Part shown: positions 44,973 through 54,526 of the stretch, in pieces | Position numbering within the stretch: the stretch's first letter is position 1 | Layout of the letters: each line of letters opens with the position of its first letter | NCBI RefSeq assembly: GCF_032681285.1 | Contig: NZ_CP136336.1 | Coordinates: forward strand, 3,273,001-3,337,000 | From: Piscinibacter gummiphilus | Lineage (GTDB): Bacteria > Pseudomonadota > Gammaproteobacteria > Burkholderiales > Burkholderiaceae_C | Direction: 5' to 3' | DNA: 64,000 nucleotides | Notes under the pieces: generated by a model | Seen by the model: only the letters and a program-made list of their open reading frames with translations | The model's database searches: none | Told to the model about the DNA's origin: nothing | Translations under genes and position numbers: made by a program

Positions 44973-46172
44973 TCACAGCGCCGTGGGCCGCGGGCCGCTG
45001 GCCGCCCCGCTCGCCGCACGCCCCGGGCCACCCGCGCGCTGCGGCTGGCTGAGGTCGACGACGCGCAGCGGCATCGGCTCGCGCATCAGCCGCGACTGAC
45101 CTGCCGTGACCACCTGGTCGCCGGGGGCCAGCCCTTCGAGGATCTCGACCTTGCCCGGCAGCCGCATGCCGATGCGCGCTTCGATGCGCTGCGACTGCTT
45201 GCCCTTCGGCCCGTCGACCACCTTCACCAGGTATTGCTTGCCCGAGAGCGGCACGAGCGCTTCTTCCGGCACGACCAGCGCGTTGTTGCGGGTGGAGAAG
45301 ACGATGCGCGTGCGGGCAAACATCCCCGAGCGCAGCTCACCGCCAGGGTTCTGCAGCCGTGCACGCACCAGCAGCGAGCGGCCGTTGGCGTCGAGCACCG
45401 AGTCGACTGCGTCGACATGGCCCTTGAAGGCGCGGCCGGGCATGGCGTCGAGCTGGGCCTCGACCGGCTGCCCCGTCTTCAGGCGCGCCACGTAGCGCTC
45501 GGCCAGGCGGAAGTCGAGCAACACGGTGGAGGTGTCTTCGACGTTGACGAGATCGGCGCCATCTTTCACGTAGTCGCCCACGTTGACGACGCGGATGCCG
45601 ACGACGCCGTCGAACGGCGCCTCGATGCGCATGCGCGCGAGTTGTGCCTTGGCGAGCGCGACCTGCGCCTCGGCCACCTGCAGTGCCGCGGCGGTCTGGT
45701 CGACCATGCTCTGGCTCACGAAGTTGGCGGCCAGCAGCTCGCGGTTGCGTTGGAGGTTGGTGCGGGCGATGCTCGCCTGCGCTTCGGCCTGTTGCAGCTG
45801 CGCCTGCTGCAAGGTGTCATCGAGCTGCACCAGCATCTGGCCGCGCTTGACGCGCTGGCCGTCGGTGAAGCCGAGTTTCGAGATGCGCCCGCTGACCTCG
45901 GGCCGCAGCGTCACACCTTGTCGAGACCGCAGGGCGCCCACGCCTTGCGCATCGTCGGCGATGGACACCACTTCCACCTTGCCGACTTCCACCGGCACCG
46001 GCCCCGCGGGGCCTGCGGGCGCTCTGCCTGCCGCAACACCCGACGCGGTGACACTCGCGCCGGCCGTTCCCTCCACGCCCTGGGGCCCTGGCCCTTTGTG
46101 CTGGTACCACCAGGCGGCACCGCCGGCCAAGGAGATGCCCACCAGCGCCACCACGGTATGCAAAGTCTTCAC
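44973..46172 (-). CDS. RND efflux periplasmic adaptor (membrane fusion protein)
   Basis: 399 residues. An N-terminal anchor (VVALVGISLAGGAAWWY) is followed by the lipoyl halves (RPEVSGRISKLGFTDGQRVKRGQ and IEAPFDGVVGIRVVNVGDYV, each shown in part: GRISKLGFTDGQRVKRG, APFDGVVGIR), an alpha-hairpin of heptads between them and a beta-barrel. The C-terminal 25 residues are Ala/Gly/Pro-rich. It bridges the permease to an outer-membrane channel. First gene of the pair; rnhA lies 64 bp downstream-to-upstream on the same strand. Confidence 0.94.
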   Translation of the reverse strand: MKTLHTVVALVGISLAGGAAWWYQHKGPGPQGVEGTAGASVTASGVAAGRAPAGPAGPVPVEVGKVEVVSIADDAQGVGALRSRQGVTLRPEVSGRISKLGFTDGQRVKRGQMLVQLDDTLQQAQLQQAEAQASIARTNLQRNRELLAANFVSQSMVDQTAAALQVAEAQVALAKAQLARMRIEAPFDGVVGIRVVNVGDYVKDGADLVNVEDTSTVLLDFRLAERYVARLKTGQPVEAQLDAMPGRAFKGHVDAVDSVLDANGRSLLVRARLQNPGGELRSGMFARTRIVFSTRNNALVVPEEALVPLSGKQYLVKVVDGPKGKQSQRIEARIGMRLPGKVEILEGLAPGDQVVTAGQSRLMREPMPLRVVDLSQPQRAGGPGRAASGAASGPRPTAL

Positions 46173-46236
46173 GCTGTCCCTTGAATCGTTCCCACGGCAC
46201 TGTAGCCCTGGGGTCGCCTTCCGGCGAGGATGGAAA

Positions 46237-46722
46237 TCACGTAGAGGCTTGGCTCACGCCCCGGTTGGCCAGCGCATCGGCGCGCTCGTTGCCCGGGTCG
46301 CCGGCATGCCCCTTCACCCATCGCCACTCCACGTGGTGCAAGGCGCGCAGCGCATCGAGCCGCAGCCAGAGGTCGGCGTTCTTCACGGGTTTCTTGTCGG
46401 CCGTCTTCCAGCCGCGCTGCTTCCAGCCGTGGATCCACTCGGTGATGCCTTTTCGAACGTATTCACTGTCGGTGTAGAGCGTCACGTCGCAACTGCGCTT
46501 CAACGAAGCCAGAGCCTCGATCACCGCGGTTAGTTCCATGCGGTTGTTCGTGGTCTGACGCTCGCCTCCGTAGAGTTCTTTTTCATGCTCGCCGGTGCTG
46601 AGCCAGGCCCCCCAGCCGCCAGGCCCCGGGTTGCCCTTGCAGGCGCCATCGGTGTAGATCTTCACGGCCGGCCGGCGGATCACGGGCTTGGGCGCGTCAG
46701 TCAATGAAGGTATCGATGTCAT
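46237..46722 (-). CDS. rnhA: ribonuclease HI
   Basis: 161 residues. It cuts RNA in RNA-DNA hybrids. The catalytic acidic residues are in place: [14 protein letters not shown] (Asp), [15 protein letters not shown] (Glu), LYTDSEYV (Asp), [16 protein letters not shown] (His and Asp). The basic helix [16 protein letters not shown] is intact. Its start overlaps the end of the methyltransferase gene by 26 bases, so the two are cotranscribed. Confidence 0.97.
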   Translation of the reverse strand: MTSIPSLTDAPKPVIRRPAVKIYTDGACKGNPGPGGWGAWLSTGEHEKELYGGERQTTNNRMELTAVIEALASLKRSCDVTLYTDSEYVRKGITEWIHGWKQRGWKTADKKPVKNADLWLRLDALRALHHVEWRWVKGHAGDPGNERADALANRGVSQAST

Positions 46723-47536
46723 GTTGCTGTGATGTTGCTGTGGTGCGGCGGACCACGGCGGGTGCCGCCTTCGCCGGCACTCGTTTGTGGCGCACGAGGC
46801 CCACGAGGCGCATGCCGCGCACGCGCTTCACGGCCACGAGCATGTAGGCGGCACCGAGCACCGGCCACCAGCGGCTGCCCGTGCCTTCCATCCATTCGAA
46901 CCGTGCAAGCCAGGGCTCCGACACAAACGGCGGCTTGTAGCAACCGAAGCGCCCCTCTTCGATGTCGAAGCTGAGCAATCGCAGCCAGTCGCGCAAGCGC
47001 CAATAGCCGAGCAGTTCGCCTTCGCCCGGCATGAAGAGCGGCCGACCGCGCACCAGCCCCAGGCTGCGCAACACGCGGCCCATGCTCTGGCGCAGCGCCC
47101 ACAGGCCGCCCGGGTTGAAGCCGAGGATGACGATCTTGCCTTCGGGCACCAGCACACGCTCCACTTCGCGCAGTGCCTGGTGCGGGTCGCGCGCACGCTC
47201 CAATGCGTGGGGCAGCACGACGAGGTCGAGGCTCTGGCTGTCGAAAGGCAAAGCGTCGAAATCGCAATGCAGCATCACCGCACGCGCGGCCGGAACTTCA
47301 CCCTCGGTCGCAGACTCCATGTTTGAAGCGTGTGGGTGGTCCACCGCTTGCCATCGATGGGGCATGCGGTTGGCCCGCAGCGCATCGAGTTCGGGCAGGC
47401 CGAGCTGGAGCGCATGGAAGCCGAACATGTCGGCCACGCAGCGGTCGACCTGGGCCTGTTCCCAGGCCAGCAGATAACGGCCCGGTGGCGTCTTCAGCCA
47501 GGGGGCCAAACCTATAATCCCGCTGTTTTGCGCCAT
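46697..47536 (-). CDS. class I SAM-dependent methyltransferase
   Basis: 279 residues from the ATG at 47536, chosen because [20 protein letters not shown] follows closely and further upstream sequence belongs to gloB. A methyltransferase-11-like core lies at about residues 90-175, with [25 protein letters not shown] and [16 protein letters not shown]; the first glycine-rich SAM motif is not obvious. The C-terminus is basic. In related bacteria this gene stands next to rnhA as here; its substrate is not known to me. Its start is only 12 bp from the start of gloB on the other strand. Confidence 0.8.
   Translation of the reverse strand: MAQNSGIIGLAPWLKTPPGRYLLAWEQAQVDRCVADMFGFHALQLGLPELDALRANRMPHRWQAVDHPHASNMESATEGEVPAARAVMLHCDFDALPFDSQSLDLVVLPHALERARDPHQALREVERVLVPEGKIVILGFNPGGLWALRQSMGRVLRSLGLVRGRPLFMPGEGELLGYWRLRDWLRLLSFDIEEGRFGCYKPPFVSEPWLARFEWMEGTGSRWWPVLGAAYMLVAVKRVRGMRLVGLVRHKRVPAKAAPAVVRRTTATSQQHDIDTFID
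47513..47518 (+). promoter_or_regulatory. -10 box of gloB inside the methyltransferase coding region
   Basis: TATAAT at 47513-47518, 30 bases before the gloB ATG, lies within the codons for GIIG of the divergent methyltransferase. The upstream TCTTCA (47491-47496) is a weak -35 at 16 bases. Confidence 0.5.
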
Positions 47537-47548
47537 AAAAAACGCGCC

Positions 47549-48322
47549 ATGAACCTGCAAGCACTGCCAGCCTTCTCGGACAACTACATCTGGATGCTTC
47601 ACGATGGCCGGCAGGCGCTCGTTGTCGATCCGGGCGAATCGGCTCCAGTCGAGCACGCGCTCGATGCCCTGGGCTTGGTTCTCGCCGGGATTCTAGTGAC
47701 CCATCACCACGGCGATCATGTTGGCGGCCTTTCTGCGCTTCGCCCACGCCTCCAGGGCCCGATCTTCGGGCCGGCGCGTGAAAAGATCCCGGAGCCCTAC
47801 ACCCCCGTCAACGACGGCGACGTGGTCGAGCTGCTCGGCCTTCGCTTCGAAGTGATCGACGTGCCCGGCCACACTGCCGGCCACATCGCCTACTTCCACC
47901 TGCCACCAGACGGCGAAGCACCTCTGCTCTTCTGTGGCGACACGCTCTTTTCCGGTGGCTGCGGGCGCCTCTTCGAAGGCACCCCGGCGCAGATGCACGC
48001 CTCGTTGTCGAGGCTGGCCACACTGCCCGGCCACACGCGGGTGTGCTGTGCGCACGAGTACACCTTGTCCAACCTGAAATTCGCGCACGCCGTCGAGCCC
48101 CACAACGACAGCCTGCAGGCCTACACCGCCCACTGCGAGCAATTGCGCGCACTGGGCCAGCCCACCTTGCCCAGTACCATCGAACAGGAGCGGCGCATCA
48201 ACCCGTTCATGCGGTGCGGCGAGCCCGAGGTGAAGGCATCGGCGCTCGCCCACGGCGCGGCCAGCCAAGGCGGCGTCGATGTGCTGGCGACACTGCGCGA
48301 ATGGAAAAACGAGTTCCGATGA
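47549..48322 (+). CDS. gloB: hydroxyacylglutathione hydrolase (glyoxalase II)
   Basis: 257 residues. It hydrolyses S-D-lactoylglutathione to lactate and glutathione, the second step of methylglyoxal removal. The metallo-beta-lactamase fold holds the metal motif THHHGDHVGG, then PGHTAGHIAYF, FCGDTLFSGGCGRLFEG and CCAHEYTLSNLKFA; the C-terminal helical domain ends PFMRCGEPEV. Its TGA overlaps the ATG of mltD. Confidence 0.96.
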   Translation: MNLQALPAFSDNYIWMLHDGRQALVVDPGESAPVEHALDALGLVLAGILVTHHHGDHVGGLSALRPRLQGPIFGPAREKIPEPYTPVNDGDVVELLGLRFEVIDVPGHTAGHIAYFHLPPDGEAPLLFCGDTLFSGGCGRLFEGTPAQMHASLSRLATLPGHTRVCCAHEYTLSNLKFAHAVEPHNDSLQAYTAHCEQLRALGQPTLPSTIEQERRINPFMRCGEPEVKASALAHGAASQGGVDVLATLREWKNEFR

Positions 48323-49902
48323 GACTGATCCCCTGCCTGTTGTCTTTTCGCCTGCGCCACGGTGTCGTGCTGACGCTGGCCGCGGTGCTCGCAGCCTGCG
48401 CCACCCGCATCGAAGCACCCGACCAGCGAGCCGACATCCCGGCCGTGATTGCGCAGGTCGAACTTCCAGGCGGTGCCGCGTCGGCGCCCGCCGCCGCATC
48501 GGCAGTGGCGCCTGCGGCCTCGGCGGCTTCTGCACCGGCCGACGGCGGCGGGCCCGTGGCCGCCGCACCGGTCGACCCGCTGCGCCCCGAAGAGCCCGTC
48601 GACCTCGAATCCAAGACCGCCAACATCGACCTCTGGGAGCGTGTGCGCCGCGGCTTCACCATGCCCGACCTCGAGACACCGCTCGTGCGCACCGGCGAGC
48701 AGTGGTATTCGAGCCGCCCCGACTACGTGGCCCGCATGACCGAGCGTGGCAGCCGCTACCTCTTCCACATCGTCGAAGAGGTGGAGCGCCGCGGCATGCC
48801 CACCGAGCTGGCGCTGCTGCCCTTCATCGAAAGCGCCTTCAACCCGCAGGCGATCTCATCGGCCAAGGCTTCGGGCATGTGGCAGTTCATGCCGGCCACG
48901 GGCAAGAACTTCGACCTGCGCCAGAACGTCTTCCGCGACGACCGCCGCGACGTGCTCGCCTCCACCCGCGCCGCGCTCGACTACCTGCAGAAGCTCTACA
49001 ACATGTTCGGCGACTGGCATCTTGCGCTGGCGGCCTACAACTGGGGCGAAGGCAACGTGATGCGTGCCATCGCGCGCAACAAGCGCGCCGGCAAGCCCGC
49101 GGGCTACCTCGACCTGCGCATGCCCAACGAGACCGCTTACTACGTACCCAAGTTGCAGGCGGTGAAGAACATCGTGGCGCGCCCCGACGCGTTCTCGCTC
49201 ACGCTGCCGCCGCTGGCCAACCACCCCTACTTCCTGAGCGTGCCCATCGAGCGCGACATCGACGTCGCCACGGCGGTGCAACTCGCCGGCATTTCGCGCG
49301 ACGAGTTCATGACGCTCAACCCGCAGATGAACAAGCCGGTGATCCTCGCGGCCGGCACGCCGCAGATCCTGCTGCCGTACGACAACGCGAGCCTTTTCGT
49401 GCGCAACGTCGCGGCCCACCGCGGCCCCTTCGCCACCTGGACGGCCTGGGTCGCCCCCAAGACGGTGAAGCCCTCGGAGGCGGCCAAGCAGTTCGGCATC
49501 AGCGAAGCCGAGCTGCGCGACGTCAACAAGATCCCGCCGCGCATGCTGGTGAAGGCCGGCTCGACACTGCTCGTGCCGCGCTCGGAGTCGCTGCTGAAAG
49601 ACGTGTCGGTGCATCTCGCCGACAACGCGGTGATGACCCTCGCCCCCGAAGCCCTGCCGCCGCGGCGCATCACGCACCGTGCCGTCAAGGGCGACACGGT
49701 GGCGTCGATTGCGCGCCGCTACCGCGTGAGCGCCTCGCAGGTCGCCGTGTGGAACAAGGTTGCCGCCGGTGCGAGCTTTGCGGCCGGCCACAGCGTGGTC
49801 GTCTACGTGCCGCAGCGCCAGCCTGCGGTGCGCAGCAGCGCCAAGGCGAAGAAGCCGGCGATCAAGCGCAAGGCGACGGCCACGTCGCGCAAGCGCCGCT
49901 GA
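48319..49902 (+). CDS. mltD: membrane-bound lytic transglycosylase D-like lipoprotein
   Basis: 527 residues from the ATG at 48319, which overlaps the gloB stop in ATGA. A lipobox (LAAVLAAC) marks an outer-membrane lipoprotein. An Ala/Pro spacer leads to an SLT domain (about 150-290): the catalytic Glu is in LLPFIESAFNPQAISSAKASG-type segment (short: PFIESAFNP), with GMWQFMPATG and LAAYNWGEGNV. Two LysM-type repeats follow, the last being AVKGDTVASIARRYRVS near residue 455. A basic tail closes the protein. It cleaves peptidoglycan glycan strands. Confidence 0.93.
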   Translation: MRLIPCLLSFRLRHGVVLTLAAVLAACATRIEAPDQRADIPAVIAQVELPGGAASAPAAASAVAPAASAASAPADGGGPVAAAPVDPLRPEEPVDLESKTANIDLWERVRRGFTMPDLETPLVRTGEQWYSSRPDYVARMTERGSRYLFHIVEEVERRGMPTELALLPFIESAFNPQAISSAKASGMWQFMPATGKNFDLRQNVFRDDRRDVLASTRAALDYLQKLYNMFGDWHLALAAYNWGEGNVMRAIARNKRAGKPAGYLDLRMPNETAYYVPKLQAVKNIVARPDAFSLTLPPLANHPYFLSVPIERDIDVATAVQLAGISRDEFMTLNPQMNKPVILAAGTPQILLPYDNASLFVRNVAAHRGPFATWTAWVAPKTVKPSEAAKQFGISEAELRDVNKIPPRMLVKAGSTLLVPRSESLLKDVSVHLADNAVMTLAPEALPPRRITHRAVKGDTVASIARRYRVSASQVAVWNKVAAGASFAAGHSVVVYVPQRQPAVRSSAKAKKPAIKRKATATSRKRR

Positions 49903-49907
49903 GGGGA

Positions 49908-50495
49908 TCAGCGCCGGTCGACCAAGGCGTGGGCGATCGTGCCCAGGTCCACGTATTCGAGTTCGCTGCCGATCGGCACGCCGCGCGCCAGGCGTGTGAC
50001 CTTCACGCCGCGCAGCTTCAAGGCTTCGGCGATCACGTGTGCCGTGGCCTCGCCTTCGGCGGTGAAGCTGGTGGCGACGATGACTTCGTCGACGCTGCCA
50101 TCGCCTGCCCGGCTCACGAGCTGCTGCAGGCCGATGTCGCGCACGCCGATGCCGTCGAGCGGGCTCAGCCGGCCCATCAGCACGAAGTACAGGCCGCGAT
50201 AGCTGCCGGTGCGCTCCATCGCCGCCTGGTCGGCGGGTGTCTCCACCACGCAGAGCAGGCGCTGGTCGCGGGTGTCGTCGAGGCAGGTGCGGCAGATCGC
50301 CGCTTCGGTGAAGGTGTGGCAGCGCTCGCAATGGCGGATGTCGTTCACCGCTGTCGTCAACGCGTGCGCGATGCGCTGGGCGCCCTCGCGGTCGTGCTGC
50401 AGCAGGTGGAAGGCCATGCGCTGCGCCGACTTCTGCCCTACGCCGGGCAGGCGGCGCAGGGCCTCGATCAGGCCTTCGAGCGCGGGCTCAGCCAC
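49908..50495 (-). CDS. recR: recombination protein RecR
   Basis: 195 residues, GTG start at 50495, 3 bases after the ebfC stop. RecR helps load RecA at gaps with RecFO. The helix-hairpin-helix [20 protein letters not shown], the four-cysteine zinc finger ([17 protein letters not shown]) and the Toprim domain ([34 protein letters not shown]) are complete. Last gene of dnaX-ebfC-recR. Confidence 0.96.
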   Translation of the reverse strand: MAEPALEGLIEALRRLPGVGQKSAQRMAFHLLQHDREGAQRIAHALTTAVNDIRHCERCHTFTEAAICRTCLDDTRDQRLLCVVETPADQAAMERTGSYRGLYFVLMGRLSPLDGIGVRDIGLQQLVSRAGDGSVDEVIVATSFTAEGEATAHVIAEALKLRGVKVTRLARGVPIGSELEYVDLGTIAHALVDRR

Positions 50496-50498
50496 TGA

Positions 50499-50825
50499 TC
50501 AGAACGGGAACTTCATGCCCGGGGGCAGCGGCATCCCGGCGGTCAGCTTGCCCATCTTTTCCTGCGACACGGCCTCGGCGCGGCGCACCGCGTCGTTGAA
50601 CGCTGCAGCGACCAGGTCTTCGAGCATGTCCTTGTCGTCGGCCAGCAGGCTTGGGTCGATGGCGACACGCTTCACGTCGTGCTTGCAGGTCATCGTGATC
50701 TTCACCAAGCCGGCACCCGACTGGCCTTCGACCTCGAGATTGGCCAGCTCTTCCTGAGCCTTCTTGAGGTTGTCCTGCATCGCCTGGGCCTGCTTCATCA
50801 GGCCGGCGAGTTGGTTCTTCATCAT
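50499..50825 (-). CDS. ebfC: nucleoid-associated protein EbfC/YbaB
   Basis: 108 residues; AGGAGAA lies 7 bases before the ATG at 50825. A small dimeric DNA-binding protein. [20 protein letters not shown] is the family's long first helix, [20 protein letters not shown] the central strand region, and the tail ends [12 protein letters not shown]. It sits between dnaX and recR as in most proteobacteria. Confidence 0.95.
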   Translation of the reverse strand: MMKNQLAGLMKQAQAMQDNLKKAQEELANLEVEGQSGAGLVKITMTCKHDVKRVAIDPSLLADDKDMLEDLVAAAFNDAVRRAEAVSQEKMGKLTAGMPLPPGMKFPF

Positions 50826-50848
50826 GAGCGTTCTCCTGGGTTCGGGGT

Positions 50849-52651
50849 TCAGTGCGGCTTCACGGAGCCGGGCACGATGCGTGCCGTCTTGAATTGCTTC
50901 ATCAAGGCCTGCACCAGCGGGTCGTTGTGGATGATCTGTTCGGCTTCGTTCTGTCGGCGTGTGCGCTCGACCGCCGCCCGCTGCGCCGGGGTGTCGGTGG
51001 CAGCACCGGCTTCGACCTCGAGCTGCACGGGCTGCCCGAGCAGCGTGCCCAAGGCAGCCTGGAGCTTGTCGCGCTGGGCTGGCGCGCGCAGCGTCTCGCG
51101 CTCCACACGCAAACGCCAGACGCCACCCTCGCCTGCGGCCAGGCACTGCGACTGCATCGCCAATTCACGCACCAGCGCACCGATGCTGCCGGCCTCGACC
51201 ATCTGCGCCACCACCTCGGCCCAGCGGTCACCCAGCGGCGTGGGCTCGAATGCAGGCGGCGACACGGCAAACGGCTTTGGCGGCTCGCGCACCTCGACAT
51301 GTGGAGCAGCCGACTCATCTTCGTCCGGCACCTCGTCGAGCCAAGGCGGCGGCTCGCGGCTCGCGGCCGGTGTGGGTGCCGGTGCAGACACCACGCTTGC
51401 GCGGGCCACGGGCGGCGGTGCCACCACGGCAGCGCGTGCGGCAGGCGCCGCGGGAGCCGCCGCCACCGGCGGCTTGCTCGCGACCGGGGCCGAGGCAGGT
51501 GCAGGCCGGCTGACGGGCGCCGGCGCCGCACGCTGCGGCGACGTTCCCGCGGCGCCGGGCCGGAAGGCCAGCATGCGCAGCAGCACCATCACCAGGCCGC
51601 TGTATTCATCGGGGGCCAGCGCCAGCTCGGCGCGACCATGCAGCACGATGCTGTAAAGAAACTGCGTTTCGTCGGGCGCCAGGAGCCCAGCCAGGCGCGC
51701 CGCGGTCGGGCTGTCAGGGTCGTTCTCGTCGACGGCATCCGGCACCGCCTGCACCACTGCCATCTGCTGCAGCAGCGCCGCCATTTCTTCGAGGGTGCCT
51801 GTCGCCGACAGGCCCAGGCCGCGCAAGCCATCCACCGCGGCCACCACCTCGGCGCCCTGCCCCGCGGCCAGTGCTTCCACCAGTCGCACCGCGTGGCTGC
51901 GGTCGACCGCTCCCAGCATCTGGCGGACCCCCGCCTCGCTCAGCGTGCCGGCACCGAAGGCGATGGCCTGGTCGGTCAACGACAAGGCATCGCGCATCGA
52001 GCCACGCGCAGCCTTGGCCAAGAGGCGCAAGGCGCCGGGCTCGGCCTCGATGCTTTCGGCGGCGAGCACCTTGGCCAGGTGCTCCTGCACCGTCTGCGGC
52101 GCCATCGGGCGCAGGTTGAACTGCAGGCAGCGCGACAGCACCGTGGGCGGCACCTTCTGCGGGTCGGTCGTCGCGAGAACGAACTTCAGGTAGTCGGGCG
52201 GCTCTTCCAGCGTCTTGAGCATCGCGTTGAACGCGGTGTTCGACAGCATGTGCACTTCGTCGATCAGGTAGACCTTGAAGCGCCCCACCACCGGCTTGTA
52301 GACGGCCTGATCGAGCAGGAGGGAGATTTCTTCGACACCGCGGTTCGACGCCGCATCGAGCTCGACGTAGTCGACGAAGCGGCCGGCGTCGATGTCTCGG
52401 CAGGCGTTGCACACGCCGCACGGGTGGGCGGTGATGCCGCCCTGCCCATCAGCGCCGACGCAGTTGAGCGCCTTGGCAAGGATGCGCGAGACCGACGTCT
52501 TGCCCACGCCGCGCGTGCCGGTGAAGAGATAGGCGTGGTGCAGGCGCTGCTGCGTGAGCGCGTTGCTCAGCGCCTGGACCACATGCTCCTGGCCCACCAG
52601 CGCCTCGAAGTCGCGGGAGCGGTATTTGCGGGCGAGGACGAGGTAGGACAT
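50849..52651 (-). CDS. dnaX: DNA polymerase III subunits gamma/tau
   Basis: 600 residues, clamp-loader ATPase. [25 protein letters not shown], Walker [15 protein letters not shown], the zinc-binding cysteines CGVCNAC, Walker [11 protein letters not shown], and SRC sensor VLSRCLQF form the AAA+ part (1-370). A long Ala/Pro linker (about 370-470) precedes the tau-specific C-terminus. The linker is very GC-rich; whether a programmed frameshift makes a short gamma form cannot be seen with confidence. A TAGAAT box lies so close to the ATG that the transcript may be leaderless. Confidence 0.96.
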   Translation of the reverse strand: MSYLVLARKYRSRDFEALVGQEHVVQALSNALTQQRLHHAYLFTGTRGVGKTSVSRILAKALNCVGADGQGGITAHPCGVCNACRDIDAGRFVDYVELDAASNRGVEEISLLLDQAVYKPVVGRFKVYLIDEVHMLSNTAFNAMLKTLEEPPDYLKFVLATTDPQKVPPTVLSRCLQFNLRPMAPQTVQEHLAKVLAAESIEAEPGALRLLAKAARGSMRDALSLTDQAIAFGAGTLSEAGVRQMLGAVDRSHAVRLVEALAAGQGAEVVAAVDGLRGLGLSATGTLEEMAALLQQMAVVQAVPDAVDENDPDSPTAARLAGLLAPDETQFLYSIVLHGRAELALAPDEYSGLVMVLLRMLAFRPGAAGTSPQRAAPAPVSRPAPASAPVASKPPVAAAPAAPAARAAVVAPPPVARASVVSAPAPTPAASREPPPWLDEVPDEDESAAPHVEVREPPKPFAVSPPAFEPTPLGDRWAEVVAQMVEAGSIGALVRELAMQSQCLAAGEGGVWRLRVERETLRAPAQRDKLQAALGTLLGQPVQLEVEAGAATDTPAQRAAVERTRRQNEAEQIIHNDPLVQALMKQFKTARIVPGSVKPH

Positions 52652-52732
52652 CGGGCCATTCTAATAAGCCAGTCCTGGGTGATCCGGGATAATCCTGCCT
52701 TCTCTTGCCCATCAGCCTGCCAAGCCCGACCG

Positions 52733-53851
52733 ATGACCTCCACGCCCGCCCAAGACACGCTCAGCTATGAACAAGCCGGCGTCAACTACGACCTGATCGA
52801 CCCGCTGAAGGTCGCCGCGCAACGCGCCGCCAAGGCCACGGGCGCCCATCTGGCCGGGCACGGGTTCACGGAAGTCGAAGCCTCGCGCGGCGAATCGGCG
52901 TATGTGGTCGACGTGGGGCCGTTCTACATCGCATCGATCGTCGAATGCCTGGGCTCCAAGGCGCTCGTGGCCGACGAGATGAAGGCCCTCACCGGCAAGA
53001 GCTACTACGACGGCATCGCGCAAGACACCATCGCGATGGCGATCAACGACCTCATCACCGTGGGCGCCACGCCGCTCGTGGTGCAGGCCTACTGGGCGGC
53101 CGGCGGCTCCGACTGGTTCTCGGACGCCCAACGCGCCAAGGCCCTCGTCGACGGCTGGAAGCGCGCCTGCGACACCTGCCAGGTGGCCTGGGGCGGCGGT
53201 GAAACACCGGCGCTCGCTGGCATCGTGGCCGATGGCCGCATCGACCTCGCTGCGAGTTGCACCGGCCTCATCAACCCCAAGGAGCGCCTCTCGGTGGGCG
53301 ACAAGCTCGCCCCCGGCGACGCGATCGTGCTGCTCGCCTCGAGCGGCATCCACGCCAACGGCCTGAGCCTCGCGCGCAAGCTCGTCGAGCGCCTGCCGCA
53401 GGGCTACCTCACCGAAGTGCAGCCGGGTCTCACCTATGGCGAGGCGTTGCTCGCGCCCACGGTGCTGTATTCGCCGGTGACCGAAGCGCTTTACAAGGCC
53501 GGCATCACACCGCACTACTGCGCCAACATCACCGGCCACGGCTGGCGCAAGCTGCTGCGCCACCCCGCCACGCACACCTACCGCATCCACACCGTGCCCG
53601 CGGTGACGCCGGTGCTCAAGTTCATCCAGCAACACGCCAAGCAGGACGATCAAGAGGCCTACAGCACGCTCAACATGGGCGCGGGTTTTGCGCTCTTCGT
53701 GAAGGCGGAAGACGCCGAGCGCACCGTGGCCGTCGCTGAAGCGCAAGGCGTGAAGGCGATCGTCGCGGGCCGCGTGGAAGCCGGCCCGAAAAAACTCGTC
53801 ATCGAGCCACTCAACATCGAGTTCGGCGACGACGCGCTGCAACTGCGCTGA
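52733..53851 (+). CDS. PurM-like AIR-synthase family protein
   Basis: 372 residues from the ATG at 52733. It opens with LSYEQAGVNYDLIDPLKVAA, has VASIRGESAYVV-like strands (EASRGESAYVVDVG), KSYYDGIAQDTIAMAINDLITVGA and the glycine-rich VAWGGGETPALAGIV, the ATP-binding layout of phosphoribosylformylglycinamidine cyclo-ligase. Yet the N-terminus (DLIDPLK in place of the common DIDAGNALV) and the longer length differ from canonical proteobacterial PurM, so this may be a second, divergent AIR-synthase-like enzyme. A GATAAT box at 52688-52693 lies 39 bases upstream. The SRP RNA follows. Confidence 0.75.
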   Translation: MTSTPAQDTLSYEQAGVNYDLIDPLKVAAQRAAKATGAHLAGHGFTEVEASRGESAYVVDVGPFYIASIVECLGSKALVADEMKALTGKSYYDGIAQDTIAMAINDLITVGATPLVVQAYWAAGGSDWFSDAQRAKALVDGWKRACDTCQVAWGGGETPALAGIVADGRIDLAASCTGLINPKERLSVGDKLAPGDAIVLLASSGIHANGLSLARKLVERLPQGYLTEVQPGLTYGEALLAPTVLYSPVTEALYKAGITPHYCANITGHGWRKLLRHPATHTYRIHTVPAVTPVLKFIQQHAKQDDQEAYSTLNMGAGFALFVKAEDAERTVAVAEAQGVKAIVAGRVEAGPKKLVIEPLNIEFGDDALQLR

Positions 53852-53907
53852 CAAAAACGCGGCCCTGCGGCCGGGTCGGCTGCGTGGCGTCACCTACAAT
53901 CCGCGGC

Positions 53908-54002
53908 GACGGGCCTCCCCGCATGGGAGCGCGCCCAACCGGGTCAGGTGGGGAACCAAGCAGCCCTAAGCGTTGCAACCAGTGCCGGGGGTAAGGCTCG
54001 TC
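53908..54002 (+). ncRNA. ffs: small SRP RNA (4.5S)
   Basis: The conserved core GGTCAGGTGGGGAACCAAGC, continuing to AGCCC, is unmistakable: GGAA apical loop closed by GG/CC, and the asymmetric and symmetric internal loops that bind Ffh. The ends GACGGGCCT (53908-53916) and AGGCTCGTC (53994-54002) pair over nine positions, which sets the mature length near 95 nt. TACAAT at 53895-53900 is a good -10 box, placing the start at about 53907. The RNA works with Ffh to target nascent membrane proteins. Confidence 0.95.
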
Positions 54003-54032
54003 ACCCTCCCATCCTCGCTTCACGCATCGAAC

Positions 54033-54281
54033 TCAAGCATCCAGCGCGAAGCACAGCAGCTTCGGCTCATCCGAGCCGGCCTGTTCGGCCACCTCGCGAG
54101 GGGCCACGCACAAGGTCCCCGCTTTCATGAGGTTGTCGACCACCAGCCCGTCGTCGTCGATGACTTCGGCGAGGTAGCGGTGGTCTCCTGCGAACAGCAA
54201 GGCGCGGGTGGCGTCATCCTGGTTGAGCAGCACCAGGTAGCGAGCGATGTGATCGTGGTTCAGATTCTTCGGCGGGATCAT
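54033..54281 (-). CDS. small protein of unknown function (82 aa), third of three coupled genes
   Basis: 82 residues. It reads as a compact soluble alpha/beta domain: HIARYLVLLNQDDATRALLF, then YLAEVIDDDGLVVDNLMKAG and LLCFAL. No signal peptide or membrane helix, and I do not recognise a family. Its ATG overlaps the preceding stop (ATGA, 54278-54281). It ends 31 bp from the SRP RNA on the opposite strand, leaving no room for its own terminator. Confidence 0.6.
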   Translation of the reverse strand: MIPPKNLNHDHIARYLVLLNQDDATRALLFAGDHRYLAEVIDDDGLVVDNLMKAGTLCVAPREVAEQAGSDEPKLLCFALDA

Positions 54282-54526
54282 GTCTTCTTCTGGGGCGCTT
54301 CTTTCTGGCGCTGGTAGGTCTCGTTCATCGGCGTGCCGCGGTCGGTGTCGACGCGACCCTTGGTCACGTCGTCGTGCGCTTTCTTCATGAGAGGGCGCGG
54401 CTCGCCATCGTCGTGGCTGTCGGAGGACTCGTCGCGCTCATGCGGCATGCGCGGCACCGTCTTGGACGATGCAGCGTCGGTGTCGCCTTGCTGCGGCTTG
54501 GTGAGCCCCTGGCGCTTCTCGCTCAT
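54278..54526 (-). CDS. small charged protein of unknown function (82 aa), second of three
   Basis: 82 residues, very rich in Asp, Glu, Lys, Arg and Ser, with almost no hydrophobic core (for example ERDESSDSHDDGEPRPLMKK), so probably disordered. Overlaps both neighbours by ATGA. Short hydrophilic proteins of this style accompany general stress genes in Burkholderiales, but no domain is recognisable. Confidence 0.55.
   Translation of the reverse strand: MSEKRQGLTKPQQGDTDAASSKTVPRMPHERDESSDSHDDGEPRPLMKKAHDDVTKGRVDTDRGTPMNETYQRQKEAPQKKT

Noticed and set aside
41878..45099. A 1073-codon open frame antisense to the RND permease, and similar long antisense frames at 8878-11283, 48279-50498 and 55999-58869
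   Set aside because: Their translations are rich in Arg, Ala, Gly and His and show no family signature. They mirror well-supported genes and are typical shadows of GC-rich coding DNA.
50852..52732. Open frame continuous with the PurM-like gene and antisense to dnaX
   Set aside because: The PurM-like protein clearly begins at the ATG at 52733; the part before it mirrors dnaX and has no domain character.
53861..53876. Hairpin CGGCC/GGCCG after the PurM-like gene
   Set aside because: Only five pairs and no T run; not convincing as a terminator.
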